Origin: Paracyclopina nana
Lineage: Eukaryota; Arthropoda; Copepoda; Cyclopoida; Cyclopettidae
Length of the DNA: 64,000 nt
Assembly: GCA_019096065.1 (NCBI GenBank)
Contig: JAGUCH010000005.1
Coordinates: 6,386,001-6,450,000 of the forward strand
Direction: 5' to 3'
Shown piece after piece: positions 23,049-34,517 of the stretch; the stretch's first letter is position 1; each line of letters starts with the position of its first letter. Position numbers and translations under genes: made by a program. The notes under the pieces were generated by a model that was given only the letters and a program-made list of their open reading frames with translations, made no database searches and was not told where the DNA came from.

Positions 23049-24734
23049 ATGGCGCCAAACAAGGTGTTCTCAAAGAATTTCAAAATTATCTCTGCGTTCT
23101 GCTTGGTTTTCCTTCTGTTTTGCTCCTTGTTGGCAAAGAAGATGGTAAGCCGAAATGTGGAAATTGCTACCACAACGAAGGTTAACAGTGGTGGTACTGC
23201 GCGATTCTATCCCAACGCAACCTTCGATCCTGTCATTGACGACTCGATACCATGTCCATTTGATGGCTTCTTCTTGGGCGATGGCGTTTGCCAGGACATG
23301 ACGAATTTCAGATACTGCGACTTCGACGGTGGAGACTGTTGCTTGCCCAATATCATCGTGGATTGCGCCATCTGCGCGTGTCATAAAGTACCTCGCCACC
23401 ACCTGCCGAATGGATGGGTGAAAACCAGCGAAAGCCAACAGCAGCGTAAGCTATAAAAGAGGGTGCCGGTATTAAGATCGAATTTAGGGGGGATTTTAAA
23501 GTCGAATTGATAAGGGGTTTTAAAGTCGAATCACCTGGATTTTAAGATCGAACTGAAATTGATACTGGGTAATAAGATCGAACGGGAAAGGAACCTCTAC
23601 CTGGATTTTAAAGTCGAAACATCCAGATTTTAGAGTCGAACTCAATAGATTTTAAAGTCAAAACACCTCGATATTGTTTGTCAACGCATTTAGCTATAAT
23701 TGCAAGAATTCTGGCATTATCTCTCAGCAAAGCAAAGCCAGAAAATTATTTTTTTTACATTTACAAAAGCTGCTTCAAATTATCTTAATTTTTTGTCAAT
23801 AGTAAAAGCCTAATATTAATTCTTTTTATTTTCATAAGTAATCTACACATAGGCGATCACTAATGGGCTATTTTTTTGGCTTTTGGTGCACTTATTCTAA
23901 AACCTTTAAAAATATGACATAATCTACGGATAAAATGGCACCATTTCAAGTCATAATACAATAAGCAACTCACACAAATTTCTGAGTTTTCGAAATCCAG
24001 TTGATTCGATCTTAAAATCCAGGTATAGTTTGGTGTTGTAATTCACCATTCGATCTTATTACCCTGAGACCTAAAATCCATCGGACTTAATACCCTAATC
24101 TTTCGACTTTAATACCCAGTCTCTAAAAAAGCTTCGACTTTAAAATCCTACGTTGATTTCGATCTTAAAATTTCGATCTTATTACCGTTCCCCATAAATA
24201 AAAGAAGGCTGCAGCAGAGAGTGCATTGTTTTTCATCATATAGTTGCCACCCTGCTTCCGGAGTCATGCTTGTACATAATTGGCGATGGCTTTTGCGATG
24301 GTGATTGCGACACACCGCAAGGCAGCTTCGACGGTGGAGACTGTTGCCTGTCCAATACCATCGTGGACTGTCATTTGACGCCGCATGAAACAAGCAAAAG
24401 CCATACGTGTAAGCTATGAGTAAAGATGCAACATATGGTAAAAATGCATGATTTTCACACAGATGGGTTTGCCAGCCTGAATGACGGGTGCAACTGGCCC
24501 TGCCTGAACCAGATTGGTGATGGCGTTTGCGATGATGAGTGCAACACACCGCAATGTAGCTTTGACGCGGGAGATTGTTGCGACAAATCAGCATCAACAG
24601 TACGATGCAACCTCTGCGAGTGCAAGGTCAAGCTGCCCGCTTGCCCGGGGGCAATGTTCATCAATAATGGATTTTGTGATGAGGTTAACATGAAGCCTGT
24701 TTGCTTTTTTGATGGAGGGGATTGCGACAAATAA
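23049..24734 (+). CDS. Membrane-anchored LNR (Lin12/Notch repeat) protein
   Basis: Exons 23049-23445, 24244-24408 and 24463-24734; all junctions are phase 1, giving 277 aa. A single hydrophobic segment (about 11-28, FKIISAFCLVFLLFCSLLA) after a basic start suggests a signal anchor or signal peptide. Each exon carries an LNR-like unit: exon 1 GDGVCQD...CDFDGGDCC; exon 2 GDGFCDGDCDTPQGSFDGGD; exon 3 GDGVCDDECNTPQCSFDAGD followed by a fourth partial unit NNGFCD...CFFDGGDC. LNRs bind calcium and occur in Notch, PAPP-A and GNPTAB. This short protein matches none of these as a whole, and I do not know its role. Exon 2 has Gly where the third LNR Cys belongs, so that repeat may be decayed. Intron 1 holds a 733-bp foldback element. 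Confidence 0.72.
23461..24193. mobile_element. Foldback element with inverted arrays of a degenerate AAAGTCGAA-type repeat
   Basis: The left arm (23461-23670) repeats words such as GGATTTTAAAGTCGAA and GGTAATAAGATCGAA with irregular 6-12 nt spacers. The right arm (24003-24193) repeats the reverse complement (TTCGACTTTAAAATCC, TTCGATCTTATTACC). The termini mirror each other: GGGTGCCGGTATTAAGATCG at the left, and GGGGAACGGTAATAAGATCG as the reverse complement of the right end. An AT-rich unique core of about 330 bp lies between. The target duplication is unclear. No transposase is encoded. Confidence 0.75.
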
Positions 24735-25755
24735 ATGCAACTTAATTAAAACGCTGGCATGCACTAGAAAGTGACCGAAAATATGTAGCAAGGACCGCTG
24801 ATCGACTGTTTAAATGTCCATTAGGAAGACAGGATTGATTTTAAAATGAGGTCAACATGCCAACATGCTGCTTTCTAATTGATAGCAAATCATTCAAATA
24901 CAACTAAATACTGCACGGTTGTGAAACCGCTAAGGTCGTGCTTGGGAGTCTCGCAACCTTATCGAGTGGCGGCAACGGCGGTCGCGCGTAGATTTGTGAG
25001 TAGCCGTCTCAAGGGACCTCTCGCGCATGGAATTTGGAGCGTGTTGCGTATCTCGGCCAGATTTATTTTAAGATTGACTGCTGCTTATCTCGATATTGGA
25101 CGGCGGAATCCCCTGTAGCCCTGCTCATTTTCACTACATCATATCCTTTTTATTGAATCTTTTGCCCCAAGGGACAAGAAGAATGGTGGAGTAGATAAGA
25201 AATTGTGTATTGGGGCTTATGCAACGTATATTTTTTCTCTGCCAGAGAATTCTAGTTTCAACGATGTACATGAATAATGGTACATTATGCATTTAAGATT
25301 GGTAAACATCAACTGCTTTTTGGAAGACGACTGTGACTTGTGTTGCTGTTTCTTCTTGGTTTTCTGCTCACTAGTTTAGCTACTACACATATGATAATGA
25401 TAATATTGCATTCTAATACACCCACTGCAATTACTACTACTCTACGCCATAATTAGTGTTTACTCTTTGCCGCTTGACACTGTAAATTCTGATTTTTGAA
25501 AGCCAGGAGCGGACATCTTCTGTGCACAATATGTCACAACCTTGTATTGAATTAAAACTGAATACGCTTCCATTGAGTTCCTTCCATTCAATTGGTCGCA
25601 AATATTTCCTCAAGTTTGAATGGAACCTGTTAATTCAACGGGGAATCGTTTTTCCTTAAATATCGCATTGATAGATATAATTTTGGTACGTATCTACAAA
25701 GAAGCGAGGTAAATGGGGAGGGTGCATATGGTGGACTACAACAGCTCAGGTTTTT
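24735..25755. other. Convergent intergenic region between LNR gene and Gad1
   Basis: AT-rich, 3'-flank to both genes. A GC-richer patch around 24940-25080 is open for 79 codons but has no family resemblance, so nothing is called. Confidence 0.45.
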
Positions 25756-28700
25756 TTAGAGGTCGTGGCCGAGGCGATCGATCTCCTCGAGCATGAAATC
25801 GATATCGGCCTCGGTCACCGCCTGGTTGGAAATGATGGACCTGAAGAAGTTGGGATACTCGCCGAGGGGCTGATAGCTGATCATGATGGTGCCCGCGGTC
25901 ATCATCTTGCTCTTGATGGTGGCCGTGATTTGGCCGAGCTCGCGCATCCAGTCGAAGGTCTCGTACTGGGGGAACTCGCGGGGTCGCAGGCGCTCGGGCA
26001 CGTACCAGAACACGACGTTCGTGCACTCGGGCTGGTCGTTGAGCAGGTAGAACTTCTCGGGCTGCTCCTTCATCTTGCGCAGCTGGTACGCGGTGAGCTC
26101 CATCAATCGGTTGATTTGGTTCTCAAACCCCTCCATTCCCTTGAAGAGCACCAACTTGAGCTAAGTAGTGACGCGCATGCAAAACAGTCAATGATTACCC
26201 TGGATCGCCACTGGAGCCAGAACTTGAAGATGTCGTTGTGGCGGCCGCACTGGATCACCTTGTCGCCAGTGTCGTAGCACACGTCGTAGTGCTTATCCTT
26301 TTGGAACAAATAGTCCGCGGACATCTGGTTGCAGCTAATCAAGAGCCCCTAGAAGTAGCGCCAGAAGCTGAAAACCTTGCGCAAAAGTGTTTATCCAGTA
26401 ATGGGGGGCTTACATTTTCTCTCACGTGAAGGGTGGAGCACTGGAGCAGGGTGCCCATCAGCTTATGCGGATTCCACGTCACGGAATCAGCCCTGAGTAA
26501 TACGTGGTTTTTAGCCTAGTTTAAGTACCGTTCATGCCTACCTTTCGATGCCCTTGAATTTGGCCTCGCGATACTTCTTGCTCATCATGAGCCCGCCGCC
26601 CCAAGCAGCCTGCGACACGTGATTGATAAATTCAGCGTAATTAGGGCTGGAATACTCACATCAATGTGGAGCCAGATGCCGTGTCTCGCACAGATGTCGG
26701 CGATGGGCTCGATCGGATCAAAGGCGCCAAAGACTGTGGTGCCAGTGGTGCAGTTGACGAAGAACGGCAAGTGGCCCTCGCTCTTGTGGCGGACAATCAG
26801 CCTCTCCAGCTCCTCGGGAATCATGCGACCCCTTAATTCAATCCTGATTAGAGGGCTCTAATTGTGTGTGTGTGTTTGCACATACCTATCGTCGCATTTC
26901 ACTTTGACGCAGTTCTCGGTGCCGAGACCGACAGCCGAGGCTCCGCCAGAGATGGAGTAGTGGTGCTGCACAGAAGAAGAAGATTAATTAAATGCGGCAA
27001 ACAGAATTTGTCACAGCTCTCTCCCTTTAAACTGCTGCTTTCACAAAGTTCAAACTCGCGAAATGCTGCCGCACAGCATAATGGATGGATCGAGTTGGGG
27101 GGGATTTAATCGCTGCTCGAGTTATTGCCGCCCTCGGGCCATTAAAAACAGATCCCCTGAAAGGGCTTTTAAGGGCTCCCTCGGGCTACTTACGTGTCTC
27201 GAGGTGTACATGATGAGCTGGCCCTTGATGGCCCGCATGCCATGAGCCTTGTGCTGCGGGTACATCTTGTGGCGCGCAATCATGAGGGCGTACATGTTGG
27301 AGATGGAGCCGCCCGGGGCCAAGATGCTGTCCCCGTCCTTGAACCCGATGATTTCGCGCATCTTCGCCAGGCAAGCGTGCTCCATCAGGATGAAGACCGG
27401 GGCGATCTCGTAGGTGAACATGTTCGTGTTGGCCGTGGCCGTCAGCCACTCCCCGGCCATGGACACGATGTCCAGTCCATTAGACAGCTGGTTGAAGAAC
27501 CTGGGGTGCCCTGAAATGATCACACGGCAATGTACGATAGAGCGCATTTCCTCAGTCTGCACTGAGTTTGAACGCCAGTTTTGCGATGCACGTGCTGCAC
27601 ATGAAGACTCCATTGATAACACAGGCCTAATAGTTGGAGAGTATCAGGTCCCATAGAAGCAATGGACCCTCCACGTGAGCCAGTCTTCTTCTCCCTTCTT
27701 CTTCATGCCTGTCAAATGTTGGCGACAAAAAATGAATAACCAGAGGTGATGCGGAGCGGAAATTGGATATGGCCACCACAGAGCTGATAGCCAGCTAGCG
27801 CGCTTTTTGCGCTTTACTTGAAAAATGAAAGCGACTTTCGAGGCAAAATTGGGCCAATTTCGACCCGATTCGCCATGGATGATTGGAATGCAAGAGGGGA
27901 AAGTCAGCGAGGGGGAAAATGGCCCCTCATTACATAGACCATTGCTTCTCTTGTGCACGTGTCTTCACTTTTGTGTGTATTCCTGTACAATTATTCTTTT
28001 CTTGAGGGGCGGATTAATGTCGGACCGGCGGATAGATAAACCGCAGAAGTGAAAGGGATTTCCTATCATCCCTCATCAACATCAGGCGCCCGTCAGAGCC
28101 AAAACTAGCCCAAAACTCTTGTGTCGAGGAAATGTACGCACTACAGCGAATATCCGAAAAGCAAAGTTCCCAGAAAATGATGTGTGACATGCTTCTGAAA
28201 GTATGTCGTATATCGAAAAAATGACATCAAAAGCAGCAGTCTGATATGGAAAACTGCTAGCTGCCAGCCATTGTGTACGATATTTTTCACCGCCGCGAGT
28301 TTTATGGCTCCATAAAAAGTTTTCAATTAAAGCGAGTTTCTTGAGCCAGCCATGATTGATCAAACTCAGCTCCATCATCTCTTTTTTACTTTGCTCAAGA
28401 AAGTGCGTGCTCGCAGATGGGTCGCTTACATAATAATAGCAAGGGGAGAATGCGAAGTCCCCGGCCATAAGGATTTAGCTGAGAGAGAGAGTAGTAAAAA
28501 TAACTCTCTAATTTATTTTTCTCCTCCTCGCAACTGTGCGTGCGGGTCTTTGTTTCTGCCATTAGGTGGGATTTGTGCGAAGGACTTCATGGCTCCCCCC
28601 GCCCGACCGAATAAGCAAGGATTTGGAGCGGCGCGCAACCATTTATCAGCGGCAGCATGGCACTGTCGCATTTCGATCGAGTTTCGCTCCCGCCGTCCGT

Positions 28701-30945
28701 GTGGCAAATCAGAAAAATGCAGTCGCGAGCTAATTGATCCGATGTTTATGTTGCTGATGCTCCCTTGGGACGTGAACGCGATGGCAAAGTGAAGTAATCC
28801 TAGTGGGCTTACTTCCGCTCCAACGGTTAAATGCTTTTGCTCGAGATCGAAAGTTGGACAGATTCAATATATGCTTTTTTGAAAGGGTCTTTATACACAG
28901 AAGAAAGAATGGAAGGGGCGCAATACACTTTCTTCAGCTGCGGGTAACATCTGTGGGAAATTGTGCAGCTCAGTGTTTGATGAAAATCCCTTCTCTCGTT
29001 GTTACTCCTACGCACGGTATATGCTCAAAAGTGTGCCTTTAATTGCGAGCCAGAGGTCTGTACACGTTTCGAGTTCAATAGTGTCGAGAAGACAAAAGAT
29101 AAGGGTGAGTTGAATACAGCGTGAAAACCAAGAAGGCGCCCCCCTTTGACACATGAAAATGAACTCCATCTGGAGACGAAACCAGCATCTCTCTTTGTGA
29201 TGGGCTTCTTAAATAAAATCCTGGCAGGGAAAGTTGATTGAAAGCGCACTCAAAAAGAACAAGCTCTTATCTGAGGTTTTGCAGGTTTGTTTGCTTTTCA
29301 AATAATGTCCAAGTGTTTGTTTACTCAGCGCAAACAGCTTTAAAATCAGCGCAGCTCGCGAGAACCAAAATCTGGCTGCCGGCTTTCTTGGCACCATCTG
29401 CATTTCAGCATCTGGGACATATCATTGGCATTCCGTAGGGGGAGATTGTACACAACTAATTTGCTGTCAAAAACACCCGATGCTCTGGCTGCTGTGGACT
29501 CAAAAAAGCTGGAGAGACAGCAAATATCACTCGATTTGAGCCATTATGTCTGCCCCAGACGAGCGCGCGCGCGCGCACGCAAGCTGCTGCGCTACTAACC
29601 TGTTTTCACTTGATACTTGAGCGTATCCTTGCAGTCGACCAACAACTGATCCAGGTTGAGCGGATGATCCGGGATCTCGAGATCCACGACTTCCCGCATC
29701 TGCTCGGGGTGGTGGAAATCCAGGATCTTGTTGCTACGATCGTTGCTCTTGGTCACGTAGTCGAGAAGGATGTCGACGACGCGGTGCAAGAACTCCCTCG
29801 TGTTGCGATCCGCAGCTTCCGCGTCCTGACACACGGGATACAGCGCTGAAACGTGAGACATTCAATCAACACCCCATTCAAAACCACCGTAATCTAATTC
29901 CAGATGCACAAATAATACAAGCTTCTCTTTCTTCAGAGAGTGAGCGAGAGAGAGAGAGAAAGCCTCTGTTTTTGCTGGCTTTCTAAATTCAATCAATCAT
30001 TGACCTCTCGCCAAGGAAGGATGCCGAGCGTAAAAAGTTCAATCCATTTACCATTACAGCACTCTTTTATTAGTAAAGTTTGAGTGGCGGGGAGAAATCA
30101 CCCAGATTTCTCCACTGCCATATGTCATAATGAGGGTGTCAAAAAGGTCCTTTATGTTTCGAAAATAAAAACTGCAGAGCAGGGAGCAATCTAGCGGGGT
30201 AGCATTTAATTAAAAACGGTACGACGATTCCACTGCGAACCGTGTAACAGTTGAGAAATATGTCCAGGAATGCAATTACATGGATTCCTGAACCATAAAC
30301 TATTCCTTCCCCCTAGCTCAGCCAGCTCCTCGATCGCTAGCTGTGGGCTAAAAAAGCAGCCCTCTAGCCCATCTTCTTATGGTCCATTTCTTTCTCATTC
30401 GTCGTATTGAACTTGTCTATTCCGCCACATATGAGAGGCTTAGAAGAGTGATAAATTGGCAGGATTTTCTTTCAATCTGGGCCACAAATAGGGGAAAGCT
30501 TCGGCGGAAACTGCGGCAAAAAGCCAAATGTATCCCGAGGGATTTGCTTCCCCTTTCTCCGCCGCTCTCTAGCTATCATTTCGGGGAGAAAAAATCTCTT
30601 TTTGCTCGCGAATCCGGTTCAGCCCTACAAAAGTATTTGCCATGCTGAAACCTGAAACTCATTAGTCGAGATAATACGCAAGATTGTTGATTCATTGCGG
30701 TCTGCTTTGAACTTCTGCAGTCCTGTTGCAAATGAACGTCGTGCTCCTTGAACCGATTGATATAGATCAAGGACCTTCGCGACGTAATATTTACATGCGA
30801 GATTTTTACCATCGTAGTGCAAGGTCCCGATGTCCTGGGAAACTGGGGTTCGCCGATGGGGACACGATTCGATGCTCTGCTGAGTCTTGATGCTCAGCAG
30901 GTTCTTCACCTCCGTAGCCTCCTTATTATCCATAATCTCGGACAT
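25756..30945 (-). CDS. Gad1: Glutamate decarboxylase (arthropod Gad1-like), complete
   Basis: Nine coding exons (minus): 30945-30810, 29845-29600, 27510-27194, 26965-26886, 26831-26660, 26609-26542, 26492-26414, 26348-26199, 26139-25756; 543 aa, all phases consistent. PLP-dependent group II decarboxylase converting glutamate to GABA. Signature parts: [60 protein letters not shown]-type segment (here [20 protein letters not shown]), [29 protein letters not shown], and SVTWNPHK with the PLP lysine at about 350. [20 protein letters not shown] and [18 protein letters not shown] favour GAD over cysteine-sulfinate or aspartate decarboxylases. The exon 1 to 2 join (LHYD|ALYP) and the exon 8 start are inferred from phase. 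Introns 1 and 2 (about 1 and 2 kb) hold no recognised gene. Confidence 0.94.
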
Positions 30946-31797
30946 GTTAAGAGCAGTGTTGGTGCCTGGACGCGAGTTCTGCCAATGATTCGGCTGGAAC
31001 CGAGGTTCTTCTTTACGTCAGAGTGGCCTCAAGGCCACTCTACTCTCTTGCACCTCGTGACTACTCGAGGCCTGAGAGGACGCCGTGGCCTCTGCCAGCA
31101 AGCACCGCCTACATGGTTTGGCCTCAGTTGGGAGAATGAGCTCAAGACCGCATGAGGATGACGTCGGCGCACGAGGTCGATAGACGCACCATCCGCCGCT
31201 CCCAGCCTCCGCGAGGCTCGCATCACGTGTTAACAAACAGCCCAGCCGCTCGCGGGATCGTTCTTGAGCTCATCCAAAAGGCTGAGTTTCTCAGCGATTT
31301 CCGCGCTCAGCAAACCATGCCCAAAGTAAATAGATCTTTTTATGCGATTTCAAGAGGCGCGTTCTGCAAACGAAAGCTCTTCCCATTGGCCGGCGACGAT
31401 GGTCTGAGTACCAATAGAAAGCTCCGCCGAGAGAGAGACTTTGTTCTCAGCAGTGGGGCCTGCATATTGTTCACAGTGGGATGACAACTAGCTTGGCCTT
31501 CAAATGCTTCCTCGACAATTTCCTCGCAGTTTGGCCCGCTGTGAATCACGAGATCATTCCCAACCTCAAGAGCACATGACTGCCTCAGCCCACAGCTTCA
31601 AGCGTATCTGCTTGCGTGTTTGCATTCAATTTTTGTCATTATTGCGTTATCACGCGTTCATTGCGGCGCCGTGGTCATCTTTTAATCGCCGCTTTTAACG
31701 ACGCTATCAGTTTTTAAGCTGCGGATGCATTCAATGCTTTTGCGTTATTCACGTTGAACGTTCTGGCACAGTTGCAGCTAGAGAAAGCGAGCAAGCA
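30946..31797. promoter_or_regulatory. Divergent upstream region of Gad1 and the small secreted-protein gene
   Basis: An 852-bp head-to-head gap. A CRE-like TTACGTCA lies at about 31013-31020, next to a 10-bp palindrome (AGAGTGGCCT/AGGCCACTCT, about 31020-31041). No TATA box is evident for either gene. The sites are suggestive only. Confidence 0.4.
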
Positions 31798-32136
31798 ATG
31801 ATTATGCGACAGGCCTTGGTTGTGATTTTTGCCGTCACTTTGGTCCAATGCCTCCCGGTCAGGGATGGATCAGGGGAGGATAGCTCGACGCCGTTGCCAA
31901 GCCCCGCTACAGGCACGACCACCCTCAAGACGACCACGACCACCACAGCCACGCCGGATCCGTTCAATTGCACGCAACGGTGCCAAGACGGAAAAGGAGA
32001 GCCCGTGTGCATATGCACCAACCCAAACACGCCTAGAATTGCAGAGTGGGTGCAAAAAATTGTCAGCACCAGAACAAAAAACCTGGTCGACAAGATTCAG
32101 ATGGCACAGCGAGATTTGATAAAAAATAAACTATGA
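31798..32136 (+). CDS. Small secreted Thr-rich, Cys-containing protein, family unknown
   Basis: A single-exon frame of 112 codons. Residues 1-19 are a clear signal peptide (MRQALVVIFAVTLVQC). A Ser/Pro/Thr stretch (about 29-53, including a TTTTTT run) is likely O-glycosylated. A compact cysteine cluster follows (Cys 58, 62, 71, 73; CTQRC and PVCIC) with an N-glycosylation site NCT at 57, then a charged amphipathic C-terminal helix (about 81-112). The PVC motif recalls the start of a Kazal domain, but the rest of that fold is missing. AATAAA overlaps the last codons. It could be a neuropeptide-like, mucin-like or venom-like secreted factor; I do not assign one. Confidence 0.6.
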   Translation: MIMRQALVVIFAVTLVQCLPVRDGSGEDSSTPLPSPATGTTTLKTTTTTTATPDPFNCTQRCQDGKGEPVCICTNPNTPRIAEWVQKIVSTRTKNLVDKIQMAQRDLIKNKL

Positions 32137-32689
32137 TCATGCGTACGTACATATGACGACTGCTACCTTTGAATACACACACTCTGCAGCAAATGTCAAT
32201 GAATTCCTTCTCCACCTCACATTCGCGGTCGAATATATGATTTCCACAAGTTCGTCATTTGTAGCATGCTACTTCGCGACGGCGAAAATGAAGAAACCGT
32301 AGTGTCTACTGATGTACTATATGTGGATAACTTAACCGGACGGGAACGTTAAAAAAATACTTGTCATACTAGAACCAGTTCGGCATAAGCGTCCAATTTG
32401 GGGTTACGTTTCTACCCACATCAAGCACTGGAAAATTCCAGTAGAAATTGAAGGGCAGGACATAGATAAAGCAGGCAGGGAGCTAGCAAAAATAAATCAA
32501 AAATGATAAAAGCTTTTTCGAACCCACGTCAAGTGTTGCAGAAATTGTGCGTTCATAATAAAAACCGCACACAACCGCAACGCAACACATACTTCTAAAT
32601 ACATCACACTTATTAATATTGCAAACTACTAAATGCGGTACAATGCAAAAAAATGCTTTTGAGAATACAAACGCTAAACGTTAGAGAAA
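32137..32689. other. AT-rich spacer left of the transposon nest
   Basis: No coding frame, RNA gene or clear repeat recognised in about 550 bp. Confidence 0.4.
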
Positions 32690-33195
32690 ACCTAACCTAG
32701 ACTTCGTCAACCACCCCTAAACCTATATATTTTCTGAAAGCTTATGTCCCAAGGTTTTTTTTGGTGGTAGTTTTAAAATCCTGGCCTATCCCTCCTCATA
32801 ACATAAAATCTTAAAAAACTTCTAGCTCGCTTCGGCATGCTCTTTTCGCTGAACACAGCTTCAAAGACCCCTCATAAAATCAAAAGGGCTAACTTTTTTT
32901 ATTTCATAAGCAAATCGCTAGAATGGCCAGAAAAGGAGATATGGATGGAGAATTGTTCTTTCAGGATTTCTTGATAGAGATGGCCCTGGGGAAAACCACA
33001 TGCCTTAATTCCGAATGTGTATCATAACAAAGACATGCCATCTACCGACTTTTTTGAAGAAACGCATGGGAGTTGAGTTCAAAATCATGAATGTTTTGAT
33101 GAGTTGAGACACTTATTTTTGGGCAAATAATTATTTTCTTATGTTTATTATAGCTTTAAAACCATTTTATTTTACCACCATGAAGCAATCCTTTA
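32690..33195. repeat. Outer left repeat of the transposon nest
   Basis: It begins AGAGAAAACCTAACCTAGAC. Its first about 260 bp (32690-32945) occurs inverted at 38980-39250, and part of it occurs in direct orientation at 34800-34944 (shared run AGCTTCAAAGACCCCTCATA). The distal part (33022-33192) matches 15878-16122 in inverse orientation. The inverted outer copies bracket about 6 kb and could be termini of a larger element or two separate insertions. No target duplication was identified. Confidence 0.65.
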
Positions 33196-33593
33196 ATAGT
33201 TATTTATTTCGAGCTGGGGCACGTAAAGTAGAGTCATTAAATAGCTGAGCGAGGATTTTAAAATGGGAAAACTCGAGCACAGCTTTACTAGCCCGAGCCT
33301 GCGGGGACTGTAATTGTACGAGTGTTTTAAAATCCCGTCGTTATAGTTATTTATTTTGAGCTGGGGCACGTAAAGTAGGGTCATTAAATAGCTGAGGTCA
33401 GCTATTTAATGACCCAAATTTGAGTGCCCCATACGATTTTTGAGTGTTTTAATGAAGTTACCGGGCTGCCCCGTGCCCTAAAAAAATACTGCTTGGTTTT
33501 TAGTTGCTATGTGAATATCACTGGCTCTCATTAGCTAGCATCCAGTGGTTTCAGAGCAATTAAATAAACTTTTAAAATCAATTTCTTAGATGT

Positions 33594-33665
33594 GTTCCAA
33601 TGGTACAATGGTTAGAGTGCTCGGCTAGGGTTGAGCAGTCTAGGGTTCAAACCCCAGTTATTCCT
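33594..33665 (+). repeat. tRNA-like block A1 (pseudo-tRNA or SINE head)
   Basis: Pol III A box TGGTACAATGG (33601-33611) and B box GGTTCAAACCC (33644-33654) sit at tRNA spacing. The acceptor strands do not pair and the T stem has mismatches, so a working tRNA is unlikely. The left half resembles tRNA-Gln/Glu heads. Confidence 0.6.
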
Positions 33666-33739
33666 GAAATTTTTTTATTTCTTTATCTGGCTTTAAAAAT
33701 TATGGTAAAGTTCTATACATAACATGCAAGTTTCTTGAT

Positions 33740-33811
33740 GTTTCCTTAGCTCAGTGGTTAGAGCATTGGAATGTTATCCATCTGTCTGAGGTTCGAATCT
33801 AAGATGATCCT
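33740..33811 (+). repeat. tRNA-like block B1 (pseudo-tRNA or SINE head)
   Basis: A box TAGCTCAGTGG with a perfect D stem (GCTC/GAGC) and B box GGTTCGAATCT at normal spacing; T and acceptor stems are broken. It lies about 75 bp after block A1. Confidence 0.6.
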
Positions 33812-34237
33812 CTCTTTTTTCCAACTTCTTTGGAATTTGGATTACTTCCATGGAATATGAGGGGCATTAATAGTTATTTATTTCGAGCTGGGGCACGTAA
33901 AGTAGGGTCATTAAATAGCTGAGCGAGGATTTTAAAATGGGAAAACTCGAGTACAGCTTTACTAGCCCGAGCCTGCGAGGGCTGTAATTGTACGAGTGTT
34001 TTTCCATTTTAAAATCCGAGGTCAGCTATTTAATGACCCAATTTTACGTGCCCCAGCTCGAAATATACAATTTTATATTCTGTAATACAATTTTTGAGTG
34101 TTTTAATGAAGTTACCGGGCTGCCCCATGCCCTAGAAAATACTGCTTGGTTTTTAGTTGCTATGTGAATATCACTGGCTAGCATCCAGTGGGTTGGGAGC
34201 AATTAAATAGACTTTTAAAATCTATTTCTTCAGATGT

Positions 34238-34310
34238 GTTCCTATGGCACAATGATTAGAGTACTAAGCTCTTGATTCAGCGGTCTAGGGTTCAAACCCC
34301 AGTCATTCCT
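34238..34310 (+). repeat. tRNA-like block A2 (copy of A1)
   Basis: A box TGGCACAATGA and B box GGTTCAAACCC. The anticodon arm pairs at four of five positions (loop CTCTTGA), but the acceptor stem does not form. Diverged from A1 mainly in the anticodon arm. Confidence 0.55.
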
Positions 34311-34382
34311 TAACTAATTTTTTTTCTTTATCTGGCTTAAATTATGGTTAAAGTCCTATACATAGCATGCAATTTTCATGAT

Positions 34383-34455
34383 GTTTCCATAGATCAGTGG
34401 CTAGAGCATTGGAATGCTGATCCAACTGTCTGAGGTTCAAATCATGAATCATGGA
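34383..34455 (+). repeat. tRNA-like block B2 (copy of B1)
   Basis: A box TAGATCAGTGG and a perfect five-pair anticodon stem (TTGGA/TCCAA, loop ATGCTGA). The T-arm region carries a small duplication around AATCATGAATCATGGAT, so it is not a functional tRNA as it stands. Confidence 0.55.
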
Positions 34456-34517
34456 TGATCCTCTCTTTTTACCAACTTCTTTGGAATTTGGATTACTTCC
34501 ATGGAATATGAGGGGCA

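Noticed and set aside
23049-24734. Notch or GNPTAB identity for the LNR gene
   Set aside because: Only LNR-type units and one hydrophobic segment are present; no EGF, ankyrin, stealth or protease domain, so no named orthologue can be claimed.
24879-25118. 79-codon plus frame in a GC-richer patch
   Set aside because: Arg/Val-rich with no recognisable motif and no neighbouring exon; not supported.
33594-34455. Four candidate tRNA genes
   Set aside because: Pol III boxes are present, but acceptor stems do not pair and T stems are broken in the copies examined, so they are listed as tRNA-like repeats rather than tRNA genes.
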